Shown here: one piece after another, positions 9,895 to 20,284 of the stretch
How positions within the stretch are numbered: the first letter of the stretch is position 1
Layout of the letters: the number at the start of each line of letters is the position of its first letter
DNA from: Rhizophagus sp. LPA8_4_AMF
Taxonomy: Eukaryota > Glomeromycota > Glomeromycetes > Glomerales > Glomeraceae
NCBI GenBank assembly: GCA_021464525.1
Contig: JADRCO010001051.1
Span: forward strand, 1-23,164
DNA: 23,164 bases
Direction: 5' to 3'
Made by a program: the position numbers and the translations under genes
Notes under the pieces: model-generated
The model's database searches: none
Told to the model about the DNA's origin: nothing
Seen by the model: the letters and a program-made list of their open reading frames with translations, nothing else

Positions 9895-10110
9895 CTTATT
9901 TGAGCCATTTTATTATTAGATGGAAACTTTTTTGTCTCAAGCTTTCTTGGTTAAGTTAATATATAAATTTTGCGTTTAACAAGTTAAGTTTAGAATCCTA
10001 TTCCTAAAAATTTTGTATTATTTAATTGCCACACTATAAAAATATTCCAAACATTTGTATAAATGACGTAAATCATATAATAAAAATCTCTTCATTCGCT
10101 CATTATTTTC
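9895..10110. repeat. Diverged duplicate segment, copy B
   Basis: Counterpart of 3606-3890, with the same short matches in the same order. It lies upstream of kinase locus 2 as copy A lies upstream of locus 1. Confidence 0.5.
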
Positions 10111-10790
10111 CTTTAATTTTAAAGAGAAAAATTTCTATGAACGAAATATTTACAATATTCAATATCCGAGAAGAACTTGATTTGCCAAGAGAGTTTCTCT
10201 TTTGATAATTCAAAATAAAATATTTCAATATGTATATTACTATTATTGTTAACCATTAACAGTTAAATTTCAAATCAAATACGTCAATACGAAACCAATT
10301 TTCATCAAGAAATCAAATTGCGATATATTAAATTTTATTTTCATTCTAATAATTTCATTATTTCTTTATAAAAGGAAAAAAATATATAATAGTACTTACG
10401 GGATTCTTATTAGAAGGATCAAATCTTAAAATTAATTTAAATTTAATAATACTTCTATTAAGAGATTTGAAGAAATTAGAAAGCAATCAATTTTTTAATA
10501 ATTTTATACGAGATATTTTCTTGATGGTATTATTGATATATAGTAAAGTATTTTGGTATGGTATGATATTGAAATCATTATATTAAAATTTTAGATGCAA
10601 AGCAGACAAAATGATCGGCAAACCCGAATATGGATTGCATTCATAGTTAAGTTTGTCTATTTCTAACCAAACTACGTAAAATTTCTATTGAAAAACTGAG
10701 AAGCCACTATTTTATGTGGAAATTCTATTTTTTCTGAGTAGGCGTGTGAGTAAATAAAAGTTAAAAGTAACGATATGTTGGTTAAGGTGG

Positions 10791-11050
10791 AGTAGAATAG
10801 GACCCCGGAAACTATATATAAAGGTTGGTCTAAAAAATTGAAATTTTTATATGAACTTTACCCAAATTCCTATTGGATAGTTGGTCAAAAAAGGAAAAAA
10901 ATCATAATAAAAATGGGGTCACCTTCCTTTTAAGTATGTAATTTAGCCATTTTTAGTAATGATTTACAAAATATTTTCTTATAGTTTCGCCACTGTTTCA
11001 CCCATTTTAACTGCAACCTATCTATAGAGTTTCCGGGATCCTAGTAGAAT
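10791..11050. mobile_element. hAT-like MITE, 244 bp, with 8-bp target duplication
   Basis: The element spans 10799-11042. Its ends are inverted repeats, AGGACCCCGGAAACT on the left and the complement of AGGATCCCGGAAACT on the right, with a looser match for about ten further bases. It is flanked by perfect direct repeats AGTAGAAT at 10791-10798 and 11043-11050. An 8-bp duplication is typical of hAT transposons. There is no coding capacity, so it would have been moved by a transposase made elsewhere. Confidence 0.85.
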
Positions 11051-12143
11051 ATTATGGTTTAGAAGTTTAGAGTTTAATAAACAAGTGATGCGAGTAACTT
11101 TATTGGGTTATTGATGCATCGATAGCAAAATCAAGCCAATCGAATTGTACAACACATAATGACGTCGCGATATTCTCAATCAATCCCGCACGATGAATAT
11201 AATTTTTTTTTTGTTTTATAATATTGATCATTTACCAAGGAGTTTGTCTAAAAGTCCTAGTTTTTCATAAAAGCAAAAATATGCATCACGTAATTTATGT
11301 CGATGTTAAGTGATAGCGTTGGAATTGTGTAACACAAAACTTCCTTGACTTTTCTAATCTTTTTGGAAGTATCTCATGGAAATCTCAAATTAAGGATTAT
11401 ATGTACTTTTGCCGGCTCTCAGACTTAGAATGCCAATTTTGAGTCTTATTTAGAGGAACTGTTAAAATCGCTAAATTTGAGCATGAAAATTAGAGATTTA
11501 AACTTATTCGTTTACTTATATAACTCTACAGATTTAGCATTATACGTAATTTTATCTGAGCTACAACTTTACTTGATTATAAAAGCAGATTTAGATTTAT
11601 AGCTTATTAGATTTCAATTAGACAAATTTGATGGTTTATAATCATAAAGATTAGATAAATATTTCTCAAAATATTTCAATTTAAAATTAAAAACTGTAGC
11701 AATAATAAAGGCATTATTCCTGACAGATAAATTATTATTTTGAAATAATTAATAAATTTTAACTGAAATAATTTTTTTTACAAAAAATAGTGATGTCGGA
11801 CTAATATAAAATTACTACGCCATATAAAACATAGTTTGCGGTACAGTTGAAAAAATTCCGTACTGCACCGTACTTGATATACAACTTTTATTATTATTGA
11901 GCCAGTGGCGTATGGTACGGTTGGTAAAATTTCTAGCATACCGTTACCATACTAGTTTTATAACTGATAAGAAAGTTTTATATACAGTAAACTGAGTAAA
12001 GTATGTATAATACAGTACGAAATTTGATCAACTTTACCGTAATATACAGTAGTACTACAGTATATATTTGTGAAAATTTCCGATTTTCAGAACTCGATCA
12101 CGTGTCGCATATAAAAATAAAATTTCTTTTATTTTATATTATT
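11051..12143. other. Non-coding spacer
   Basis: AT-rich DNA with no gene recognised. It includes the GGTACNGTTG repeats at 11838-11955 and, at 11990-12075, several TACAGTA words around GTAGTACTAC. Confidence 0.5.
11838..11955. repeat. GGTACNGTTG direct and inverted repeats
   Basis: GGTACAGTTG (11840-11849) and GGTACGGTTG (11914-11923) are each followed by about eight bases ending AAAATT and then by a complementary word (CCGTAC; ACCGTTACC). This looks like two short, related fold-back units side by side. The family is unknown. Confidence 0.45.
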
Positions 12144-13308
12144 TTATTATTTTACTTTAGTAAACTGGTCAGTTGGCGCGTTAAAGCTTCAACCTCTTCT
12201 CTACCGATACTTGATATTTTAAATCGCAATTATCCTGATCTTCTTAATGGATTTCAATCATGTTTCTTTTGCAACAACACTTTTGAATCTAATGCTCATT
12301 TATGGACGTGTGTCAACATTTTAGATACTCTCCATCCTGTTTTTTTGAAACACGTTTCTATTTTACAACATTTACTTCTTACAAATAGTGATCTGTCATC
12401 AGATCAATTTTTACCTACATTAATTAATCCTCTTTTTACGTGGATCACTGACCCTGTCTTTTCTGTTTCTAATAGTGACGCATTATATTGTTTACTTATC
12501 AATCTTATTCCAGACTTCCTCGTCGCTTGTTTTCAAGTGGCAAAGATTAATGAAACCCGTATCAAAACACTTCTTTTACCTTTTCTACATGCTTTACATG
12601 CAGATATTTATGATACCATTTGGCGTGTCCACTCCATCAAGTGGAAAGAATGGAAACATCAAAACAATATCACAAAAAAATCCTTTAGCGATTATTCACG
12701 CGTACATCATCGAAAAGAACGACACAATCAACCACCTCACAACTCTGCTCCGTCTCACACTGTTCGTCAATTATACAGCTATTCCAATCCGTTTTGTTTG
12801 ACGCGGTCGCATACGGATAATAATATTATGTGGGTGTATGTCACTAGTTCAAATTTTCTCCACAATATTCCGTGGATCTCTTCACTTACTATGGATTTCT
12901 TGGCTTTACGTTTAATTCGCAATACGTGAGATTTTGATCACAATTTATTTTATTTCTCTATATAATCCCTTTGGTCTTTAGTAGTAGTAATTTTGTTTCT
13001 TTTTTTTCTTATTCATTTTATTTTTTTTCTTTTCTTTTTTTTCTATTTTTATCTATATATATCATTTTATTATTTTCTTGGTTTTTATCTGGTTCGTCTC
13101 TTCTAGGGCTTTGCTATTAGCGTAGTTTCTAATAGTTAAAGAAGTTTGACCGAAGGGTGAGGTCTCATAATGGGATGTAGACTGAGGATCGCTTACATTG
13201 ATAGTTGCTTATGTCTTTATTGTACATCTGTTTTTTCTTATATTTGTATTTGACTCTAGTCACCACTCTTTCTGAAATAAAATAAATAAATATTATTATT
13301 TTACTTTA
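12144..13308 (+). mobile_element. 5'-truncated LINE insertion with 16-bp target duplication
   Basis: The insert runs 12160-13292. The 16-mer TTATTATTTTACTTTA stands on both sides, at 12144-12159 and 13293-13308. The insert begins inside the ORF2 C-terminal region, ends its frame at 12929, and continues with a pyrimidine-rich 3' UTR and a tail built from AAATAAATAAATA at 13275-13292. Truncation at the 5' end, an A-rich 3' tail and a long target duplication are the marks of target-primed reverse transcription. The open frame and perfect duplication indicate a recent event. Confidence 0.88.
12160..12929 (+). pseudogene. LINE ORF2 C-terminal fragment, frame intact
   Basis: About 255 codons in one open frame. 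They include LPILDILNRNYPDLL, then the knuckle CFFC-x8-H-x3-C (CFFCNNTF..HLWTC), a helical segment of about 150 residues ending DTIWRVHSIKWKEWK, and a terminal YVTSSNFLHNIPWI. It matches the end of the LINE relic at 2.2-2.9 kb in layout. The fragment lacks the endonuclease, reverse transcriptase and RNase H, so it can have no enzymatic role. The open frame extends upstream of 12160 to an ATG at 12003, but that part is target-site DNA and the join is chance. Confidence 0.8.
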
Positions 13309-13540
13309 TGTAGATATTTTTATGTTTCGTAGCAGATTTTTTTTAAAAAACAATACCAGATCTCCGATTGAGAGTAACCACATTTCGTTATCATTTTCCT
13401 TTACCGAAGCATTCGGGTAACACTATCAACAAATAGTGACGATCAGGGGATAATAAATTTCATAATTTGCTATTGGTATCTTTTTTAATACTCTTAATCA
13501 ATAATTATTATGCTTAACAATAATTCATAAAATTACAAAT

Positions 13541-16500
13541 TGTTATGTAATCTTTTTTACGTGGATAGATACAACTTCTACCATTCCAATTCTTTATTTA
13601 CCTTGGTGGGATACTCATAATCAATGTATAGTTTGTGATTCAGATTTAGAATTTAAATCAAATTGTCAAAAATGGTGCTCAAATTGCTTGATAATTTATA
13701 CTGGATGTAGATATTGTTTAACGACAAATATTATTTTTTGAATTACAAATCAATCTCAATGTAAAAAATGTAAAAGAATTTTATTAATTGATATTAACAT
13801 ATCAACTGACAATATGACAAATATTGGGAAATATTTTCTAAAATTCAACAATCATAATTATAATCAAATTGTTAATTATGTGAATAACATTAATCAAAAT
13901 TCTAACCTATTGGAAATATATAATTTTATTAAAAAGCTTAGTTACTTCAATTTTAAAATATATTCTCAAATAAAAGAAAATAATGAGGATTATTTAGATG
14001 AATTAATCATACCAATCATATTTATTCCTTTAAATAATAACAAAAGTACGTGTCATTATTGTAAACAAATATATTCAATGACATCTTTATTCAGTCAAAA
14101 ATATTGCAAGAATTGCTTAAATTGGTATATTAGTTATGTAATTAGTAATATAGATATTAGGAATGCAATTAACAACTTGGATATATGTATAAAAACAACC
14201 AATACTAATTGTAATAAGCATGAACCAAGAAATTTAGTTTTTTGCACTCAAGAATGGTGTAAAAATTGCTCTGAAATTATATATTTCAAACAAATTATTA
14301 CGAATCAAAAGAATTGGAAATTTAAAGTTAATAATATGGATCATTTTTATGAAGAAAATTGTAGATTATGTGGAAAATTAATATATAATCAAAATGATAT
14401 TTTTGAATATAAATTGTGTTCAGATTGCTATTCAATTTCTTTTGAATTTATAGAGTCATCTTCGACCAAAAAACATATTCCAATTCTTCATTTACCATGG
14501 TGGGATGCTTATAATATATGTATAATTTGTAGCAAGTCTCTAGAATCAAAATCTGATTGTCAAAAAATGTGTTTTAATTGCTTGATAATTTATACTGGAT
14601 GTAGATATTGTTTAACAACAAATGGGGACCTTTCCAGGAAAAGCCGGGGCTCGGCCAAAAATTCAAAATTGAGATTTTTTGATAATCACATGACTACCAG
14701 TCTAACCTTTTAAAAAATGTGATATTTTATTTATAAAATATTAGTAAAAAAAATAATTTTCGAATAATTAAATTTTTATTAAAAATTTTATTAAGTCAAT
14801 ATGTTTACATATTTCATAATATAAATAAAATAAATGTGTTAAAAGATAGTTAATGTTCATAAATAATTATTGGCAAAATTTTATTTTAAGTTATTAAAGC
14901 CATTTTTATTTTTTCGAAATAATTGCTAAATTGATCACATGATTTAAATTGCGTTTTCTTGAAATCACGTGATCGGCCGAGCTCCGGCTTTTCCTGGAAA
15001 GGTCCCCAAATATCATTTTTGGACTCACAGAACTATCCCAATGCAAGAAATGCAAGAGAATTAAAAAAATTATTTCTATTGATCCTATTAATATTAGTGG
15101 AAATTATAATATTGATGAATTTCTTTATTTTACAAAAGTCAACATTGATCAAGTTATTGATTATATTAATAATAATAACAAGAAATTTAACTCATTAAAT
15201 ATATATAAAAATAATTTTACTTCAAAAAGATTAGAGTGGATTACATATTCAAAAATTACAAATTTAGTGGAAATAGCGGAAGGAGGATATGGTAAAATTT
15301 ATAAAGCATCAATTAATAAAAATATTGTTGCAGTAAAGGAATTTTCAAATTCTCAAGATCCTAGTAAATATTTTTTAAATGAGGTAACTTTTTTATTAAT
15401 TAAAATTCGAAATATATATAAATTTAAACTATTAAATTATATTTGCTTTTATCAATTTAGATCAAATCACTCTATTTATGTTATGATGATAAATTTGAAT
15501 ATATTATTAAATGTCATGGTATTACAAAAAATCCTATAACAAAAGAATTTATGTTTATAATGAAATATGCAAATGGAGGGGATTTACATAATTATTTACA
15601 AGAAAATTTTACAATGATTACATGGAAGAAAAAGTTATATATTTTATGGAGAATTTCAGATGGGTATTTATAATTGATTTATTAAATTAAATTTTTACAT
15701 TATTTATTGTTTAATTTATTTATTTATATTCTAGACTTAAGACTATTCACGAAAAAGATTATATACATCGAGATTTTCATAGTGGAAATATATTGGTTGA
15801 AATAATTGAAAATGAATTATGTAATATTGACCAATATTTAATTGGAGATTTAGGATTATCACAACCTGCAAATAATACTTTATCAAGCAATGAAATATAT
15901 GGAGTGATACCGTACATTTCTCCAGAAATATTTAAAGGAGTAGCATTTTCAAAATCGTCAGATATTTATAGTAGGTTGTAAGCCTTTTGCTAATGTTGGA
16001 CATGACGTCAATTTAATTTATGAAATTATCAATGGAAAAAGACCTAAAATTACAGATGATACTCCTGAAGATTTTATCAACTTAATGAAAAAATGTTGGA
16101 ATTCTGATCCCAAAAAAAGGCCATCGGCAAAACAAATTTGTGAAAGATTTAACCTTTGGTCAAATATGGAAAAAGATGTTGATCATTTTAATCAAGCTGA
16201 AGAAATACGGTTAGAATTAATGAGATCTAAGTCAATTGGACCTGAATTTAGCGAAAAACCTCATTCAAAAGCAGTTTATACGAGTAGACCATTAAGTTCT
16301 TTTATTTCTGAATCTCCATTTACTATTAATTTGGCAAATAATTCATTGAAAAAAGGTATGTAAAATATAAATTAAGTAAAAGATATTAAAAATTAGTCGA
16401 TTATTATTATCATCTTAGATTATAAATGTGAAACAAGAATTGAATAATCAAATAATAACGGAGATAATTCAAATTAATATAGTTATTAATTATTAATTAT

Positions 16501-16744
16501 TATTTAACTCGTTTTTAGAATATATAACTAAAGAATACGAGCTTGATATAAATGATATTCAAAGGTACGAATAAAAATTTACAAAATTTTTTTCATTTAT
16601 GTATTAATGACAATTGTGATTATATTTAGCCCAAGCAGAGATCCTATTATTCAAAATTCAAACATTCAAAACGTGATTTATGCCAGCAAACCATTGAGCA
16701 AAACTATTTCGGAAATAAAACTTTCCGGGAAAACGGTATATTGA
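13541..16744 (+). pseudogene. Kinase locus 2: cysteine-module/kinase pseudogene
   Basis: A tandem paralogue of the locus at 5134-8868. Homology starts abruptly at 13541 (CYVIFFTWID) with no ATG. It covers one full module and the start of a second (to 14623), is interrupted by the MITE at 14624-15007, resumes at 15012 and passes without a frame break into the kinase domain. That continuity shows the ancestral protein joined the modules directly to the kinase. Exon parts: to 15383, 15461-15663, 15735-16355, 16519-16564, 16630-16744. Exons two and four have the same lengths as in locus 1 (203 and 46 bases). Defects are: no start, TGA at 13739-13741 in place of a Gly codon, the MITE, a 29-base deletion after 15973 that removes GMIMWELTT, and a frame-shifted C-terminus. 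The glycine loop, VAVKE, HRDF, DLG and PE motifs survive in pieces. It cannot make the full protein. Confidence 0.88.
14624..15007. mobile_element. 384-bp MITE with 33-bp terminal inverted repeats
   Basis: The left end 14624-14656 and right end 14975-15007 are complements with one mismatch; both begin GGGGACCTTTCCAGG. The direct repeat AAAT lies at 14620-14623 and 15008-15011. Removing element plus one AAAT restores the reading of the paralogue (TTN-IIFG). An alternative reading with one extra base per end gives a 2-bp AA duplication. The interior is AT-rich and has no coding capacity. CACATG and CACGTG words lie close inside both ends, and the GC-rich ends stand out from the host DNA. The superfamily is not settled; a 4-bp duplication occurs in several. 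Confidence 0.93.
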
Positions 16745-16989
16745 AAGATGGAACTTATGTTAATATAGTAGTAAGTAAACTTTTTTTATATATTAGTGTA
16801 GTAATATTATATGAATATATATGAATAAAGTTATTAATTTTAATAATTACAAAATCAGGAAAATGTGCTAAAATTAGCAACGAAAATTAATCCGAATCTC
16901 AAGTGTCTCAAGTGTAGCAAATTTCATTTAGTATAATTAATTCTTATTTATTATTTATTTATATCTATTAAATGTATTGAAGATAACTA

Positions 16990-17103
16990 GGGATTAGAAT
17001 CGATTATTGAATCTTTGCACATCAAATCAGTTTCATTATGGGTCGTTTCTTTAGAATCGATTTTACTATTTAGTTTCAATTTTTCAGAATCGATTCCAAT
17101 CCC
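16990..17103. mobile_element. 114-bp MITE between TA dinucleotides (Tc1/mariner-like)
   Basis: The left end GGGATTAGAATCGATT and right end AATCGATTCCAATCCC are complements with one mismatch, and TA flanks each side (16988-16989, 17104-17105). A third AGAATCGATTTT word lies inside near 17053. A TA duplication is typical of Tc1/mariner elements. There is no coding capacity. Confidence 0.75.
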
Positions 17104-17105
17104 TA

Positions 17106-18480
17106 AATTTAACTAATTTATTTATAATTAAACACTTACAACACAGTCTGCATTTATTTATTCACATTTATTATTAACAAAAGAAAATGAATATGAAGCC
17201 TTTTGTAAAATTTATCCATATGTAAGAATACAGTACCTATAAAATTAAAATATTTCTCTGAATCGTCAAGATTAATGTCATGTAAAAATAGCTAAAACTT
17301 TTTAATCTTTTAAACCAGTTACCTCATCGCTAATTAGTGTTCAGGTTGATTAGCCGGTTACTATTAAAAATATATTAAATGTAATCAAACATTTAGGATA
17401 AATGAAGTGAAGTAAATATATTATAATAAAGCAAACATAATATAATTATTATTTCCGGCGTGATTTGAAAATGAGTTTCTCATAATAAAGGGATTTCTGA
17501 ATATCAAATAATGTAGAAATATGATTCTGAAAAATGTATAATTTTGTATGTTATTTCGGGAAAATCTAAAAATATTTTTCAAACATGTCATATTGTAAGC
17601 GAAGAGTAGTAAATAGGAATAATTCTGTGATTATTTATTCATTAACTTTAACATTAGCTAATTATTAGTGACTTATGATGTTAGAATAAATTTGTTACTA
17701 AAACATCAAATAATATAAACAAGAGAGTAGCACTTTCGATGCACTTAAGAATTTGACTGATTATTTTTATTATTAGACAGGATAGAATTGAAGACTAATA
17801 TTTTTTTGAAGATTGTGTAGCATAATTATTTATACAAATTATCTAATAAAATTAAATTTGATCGTATAAAACATACTATGCTAATTATTTTTTATCAGCT
17901 TTGGATATCTTGCTAAACAAAATTTGTTATTACTTAATCTGGCTAATGAAATCTATATAAAAAAAAATTCTTTGACCATTTTCGGCATGATTGATCATAT
18001 TTAGATTTAATTTCAGTTTCTGATGAAGAAAAAAAAAATCCGAGCCTCTGAAATAATTCGTTCTTGTCATTTTAAAAATTTCAATCCAAATATTACTTAA
18101 AAATTTTTAAAAATATCTTTTATTTTTAATTAACTTTAGATCATATTTTTACTTCTATTTCTTTACTTTATTTAGATATTAATTTTAGTATTTACTTTAA
18201 AAGAATTTGAATTTTTATTAATGAAATCTAAACTAATTTTATTACTATTATTGCTTTATAATATTTTTTTTTAAAATCAAAATTATAGTGGATCATATTA
18301 TAATAACTTTGAAATAAAATATTTAAAAGAATTAAAAGTTAGTGAAATTTTCATTATCTAGTGATAATAGGCGAAGTTTGAAAGAAGATAAAAATTTTAG
18401 TCAATTTTAAAAGACTTATTCTTCTTTTGAGAATAAAATTAAACCTTTTAATGTTAAGTGTAGTGGTCCAGAGGCAAATA
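17106..18480. other. Non-coding spacer
   Basis: AT-rich DNA with no gene on either strand. Words AACCAGTTAC and TAGCCGGTTACT at 17316-17365 form a weak inverted repeat. Nothing else is supported. Confidence 0.55.
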
Positions 18481-19090
18481 TTTTCAACACGTTAAGGATT
18501 TATCGGCGTCGAACATTCAATTGATATTGAATTCAAAACGAAAGGGAAGTGTAAGGTTGTAGATGAGAGCCAGATGAAAGAGAAAATCAAGTGTAGGAAG
18601 AGGAGGAAAGTGCGAAAGTAATCCTTGAAGAAAAGGTAGTTGAGATGGTTAATAAATATAGAAAAGATCTAATTGACGAACAACCACCTATTATTCGATC
18701 AATTCCATAAAACAGTATACTTCACCAGAGGCTGTAGTGGATTTGATCAAAGACTGACGAGAGAACAAGTTAAAGAATCAAAAATAAAAATAACGGAAAT
18801 AATTGTACAAGAAGAGGCGAAAGTGATAATAGAAAGTATAGAGGTGGTCAAGAAGAGAGAAGTAAAAGATAACGAGAGCGAGGTGTCAAGGTCGAGAGTT
18901 ATTTAACTGAAGGAAGTACCATTCCCCTTGAAAACTAATATGAAAGAGAATGACTTAAAAGAAGGATCAGAAAAATTCGATCGGCGTCTAACGAAAAAAA
19001 AACCATTTAATATCCATATAACTAAAAGATTTGTTGGAGAAGCTAGAAGCCATTTATCATAGCAGCATTGCACAATTACGTTCAATTTTG
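18480..19090 (+). pseudogene. Purine-rich decayed coding remnant, unidentified
   Basis: Richer in G and A on the plus strand than its surroundings. Three overlapping open stretches in different frames read as one charged protein: EEEESAKVILEEKVVEMV, then FDQRLTREQVKESKIKITE continuing to VSRSRVI (the stretch 18673-18906), then FPLKTNMKENDLKEGSEKFD to about 19060. The repeated FDQRLT/FDRRLT wording hints at an internal duplication. No family is recognised; a worn transposon protein or a lost host gene are both possible. No intact start-to-stop gene exists. Confidence 0.35.
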
Positions 19091-20284
19091 ATATGCTGAT
19101 TATAAAACGTGAATGATTCCTAAACACAATTTTAATTCAAATACTACAATCTTACTAACAAATGTACAATTCATACTTAAAATCACTCTTAAATAAGAGG
19201 TTTTTTTTTTTTGATAGGATCTGGTATATTTTATTGATAATGTATTTTGATAATTTTTTTTTAATATGATTCATTTGATAGTTTTTTTGATAACTGAAGG
19301 TCATATGAAAAAATAAATACTAAATACCTTATTTAAATCTCAAACTATTTTAAATCTTTATACTTAAATAATTTCTTTATATAATATTGTACGAATCTTA
19401 AACAAATCAATAAACTAGTGAATTCACTACTCGCTTACTTTTTGCTAAGATCTTTCAACTAAAATTTTTGATAATCGTATCTTTTTTCAAAAATTAAAAT
19501 TAATCATCATAACTTTAACTGTAATTAATTTCTTTTGCAAAAGAAGAATAAAAGATTGGATAAATCTTTAGAAAAAGATCAATCAAAAATGGAAAATAAA
19601 AATTTTGAATTTTTGTTTTTTATTACGAAAAGAAAAAAGAATAAATTAAAAATGGTAAGTAAATAAAGCGATTTCCTTTTCTAAATAAAATAAACTTATC
19701 ATCATCAATTTGACATAAAAATTTCTCAGATAATTTTTATCCAGACGTCCAATTTGTGACAAGTATCCCATATTTATTATGGTTAATAATTTGGTTGGAT
19801 TGGGCCATGTGTACATTCCGATGTCCAATTTGTGTTGCTAATCCGATATTCCGATTCCAGTTAACTTGCTAATGAGATAATGAATGAAAAAAAAAAGTTT
19901 TTTTTTATTTTCGATCTTTTTTCAAAACCAAATAAAAAATTTTAAATTTTTTTTCAACCGAAAAACAAATTTTTTATTATTAATACTATAATTTAAAATA
20001 TTTACTAGAATAAAAATGGTCTTATCACGTTTCTAATAGGGTGAAGAGGCAGCCTTGTAATACCAGGGCTGTAAACCAGTTAATCAGTTTTAATTGTCTG
20101 GAAAAATTTCTAAAAGTCTTTTTAATCATTAGTAAATGAAACTCAGCAATCTGTCATAATCATTAAGCCTTTTCATATTTGAGTCATTATTGTTCATATG
20201 AGTTAGCATTAATCATCTGAAGTATAACTATATAATCATACAATTTTTTTTATAACAATTTTTTTTTTTTTTTAATAAAAAAAA
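19091..20284. other. Non-coding spacer upstream of the F-box gene
   Basis: No gene is supported. It contains homopolymer T runs (near 19201 and 20259-20273). At 20050-20075, CAGCC...GGCTGTAAACCAG resembles a hAT-type transposon end without a visible partner. The last 40 bases before 20285 are a T-run followed by an A-run, probably leader or promoter DNA. Confidence 0.5.

Larger units (their letters stand above)
9241..10790. other. Non-coding spacer
   Basis: AT-rich DNA without a believable gene on either strand. It contains the inverted repeat at 9409-9439 and the duplicate segment at 9895-10110; nothing else stands out. Confidence 0.55.

Noticed and set aside
12003-12159. Apparent N-terminal extension of the LINE frame from an ATG at 12003
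   Set aside because: It lies upstream of the target duplication, so it is host DNA that happens to be open in the same frame.
14624-14713. MITE-encoded end of the module frame
   Set aside because: The last 30 codons come from the inserted element and are not part of the gene.
14959-15198. Open frame starting inside the MITE and running into locus 2
   Set aside because: A chance frame: it differs from the kinase/module frame that resumes at 15012.
18903-19127. Minus-strand open frame opposite the purine-rich remnant
   Set aside because: A shadow of the plus-strand remnant with no protein-like pattern.
19646-19828. Minus-strand 60-codon frame
   Set aside because: Short, with no recognisable motif and no supporting context.
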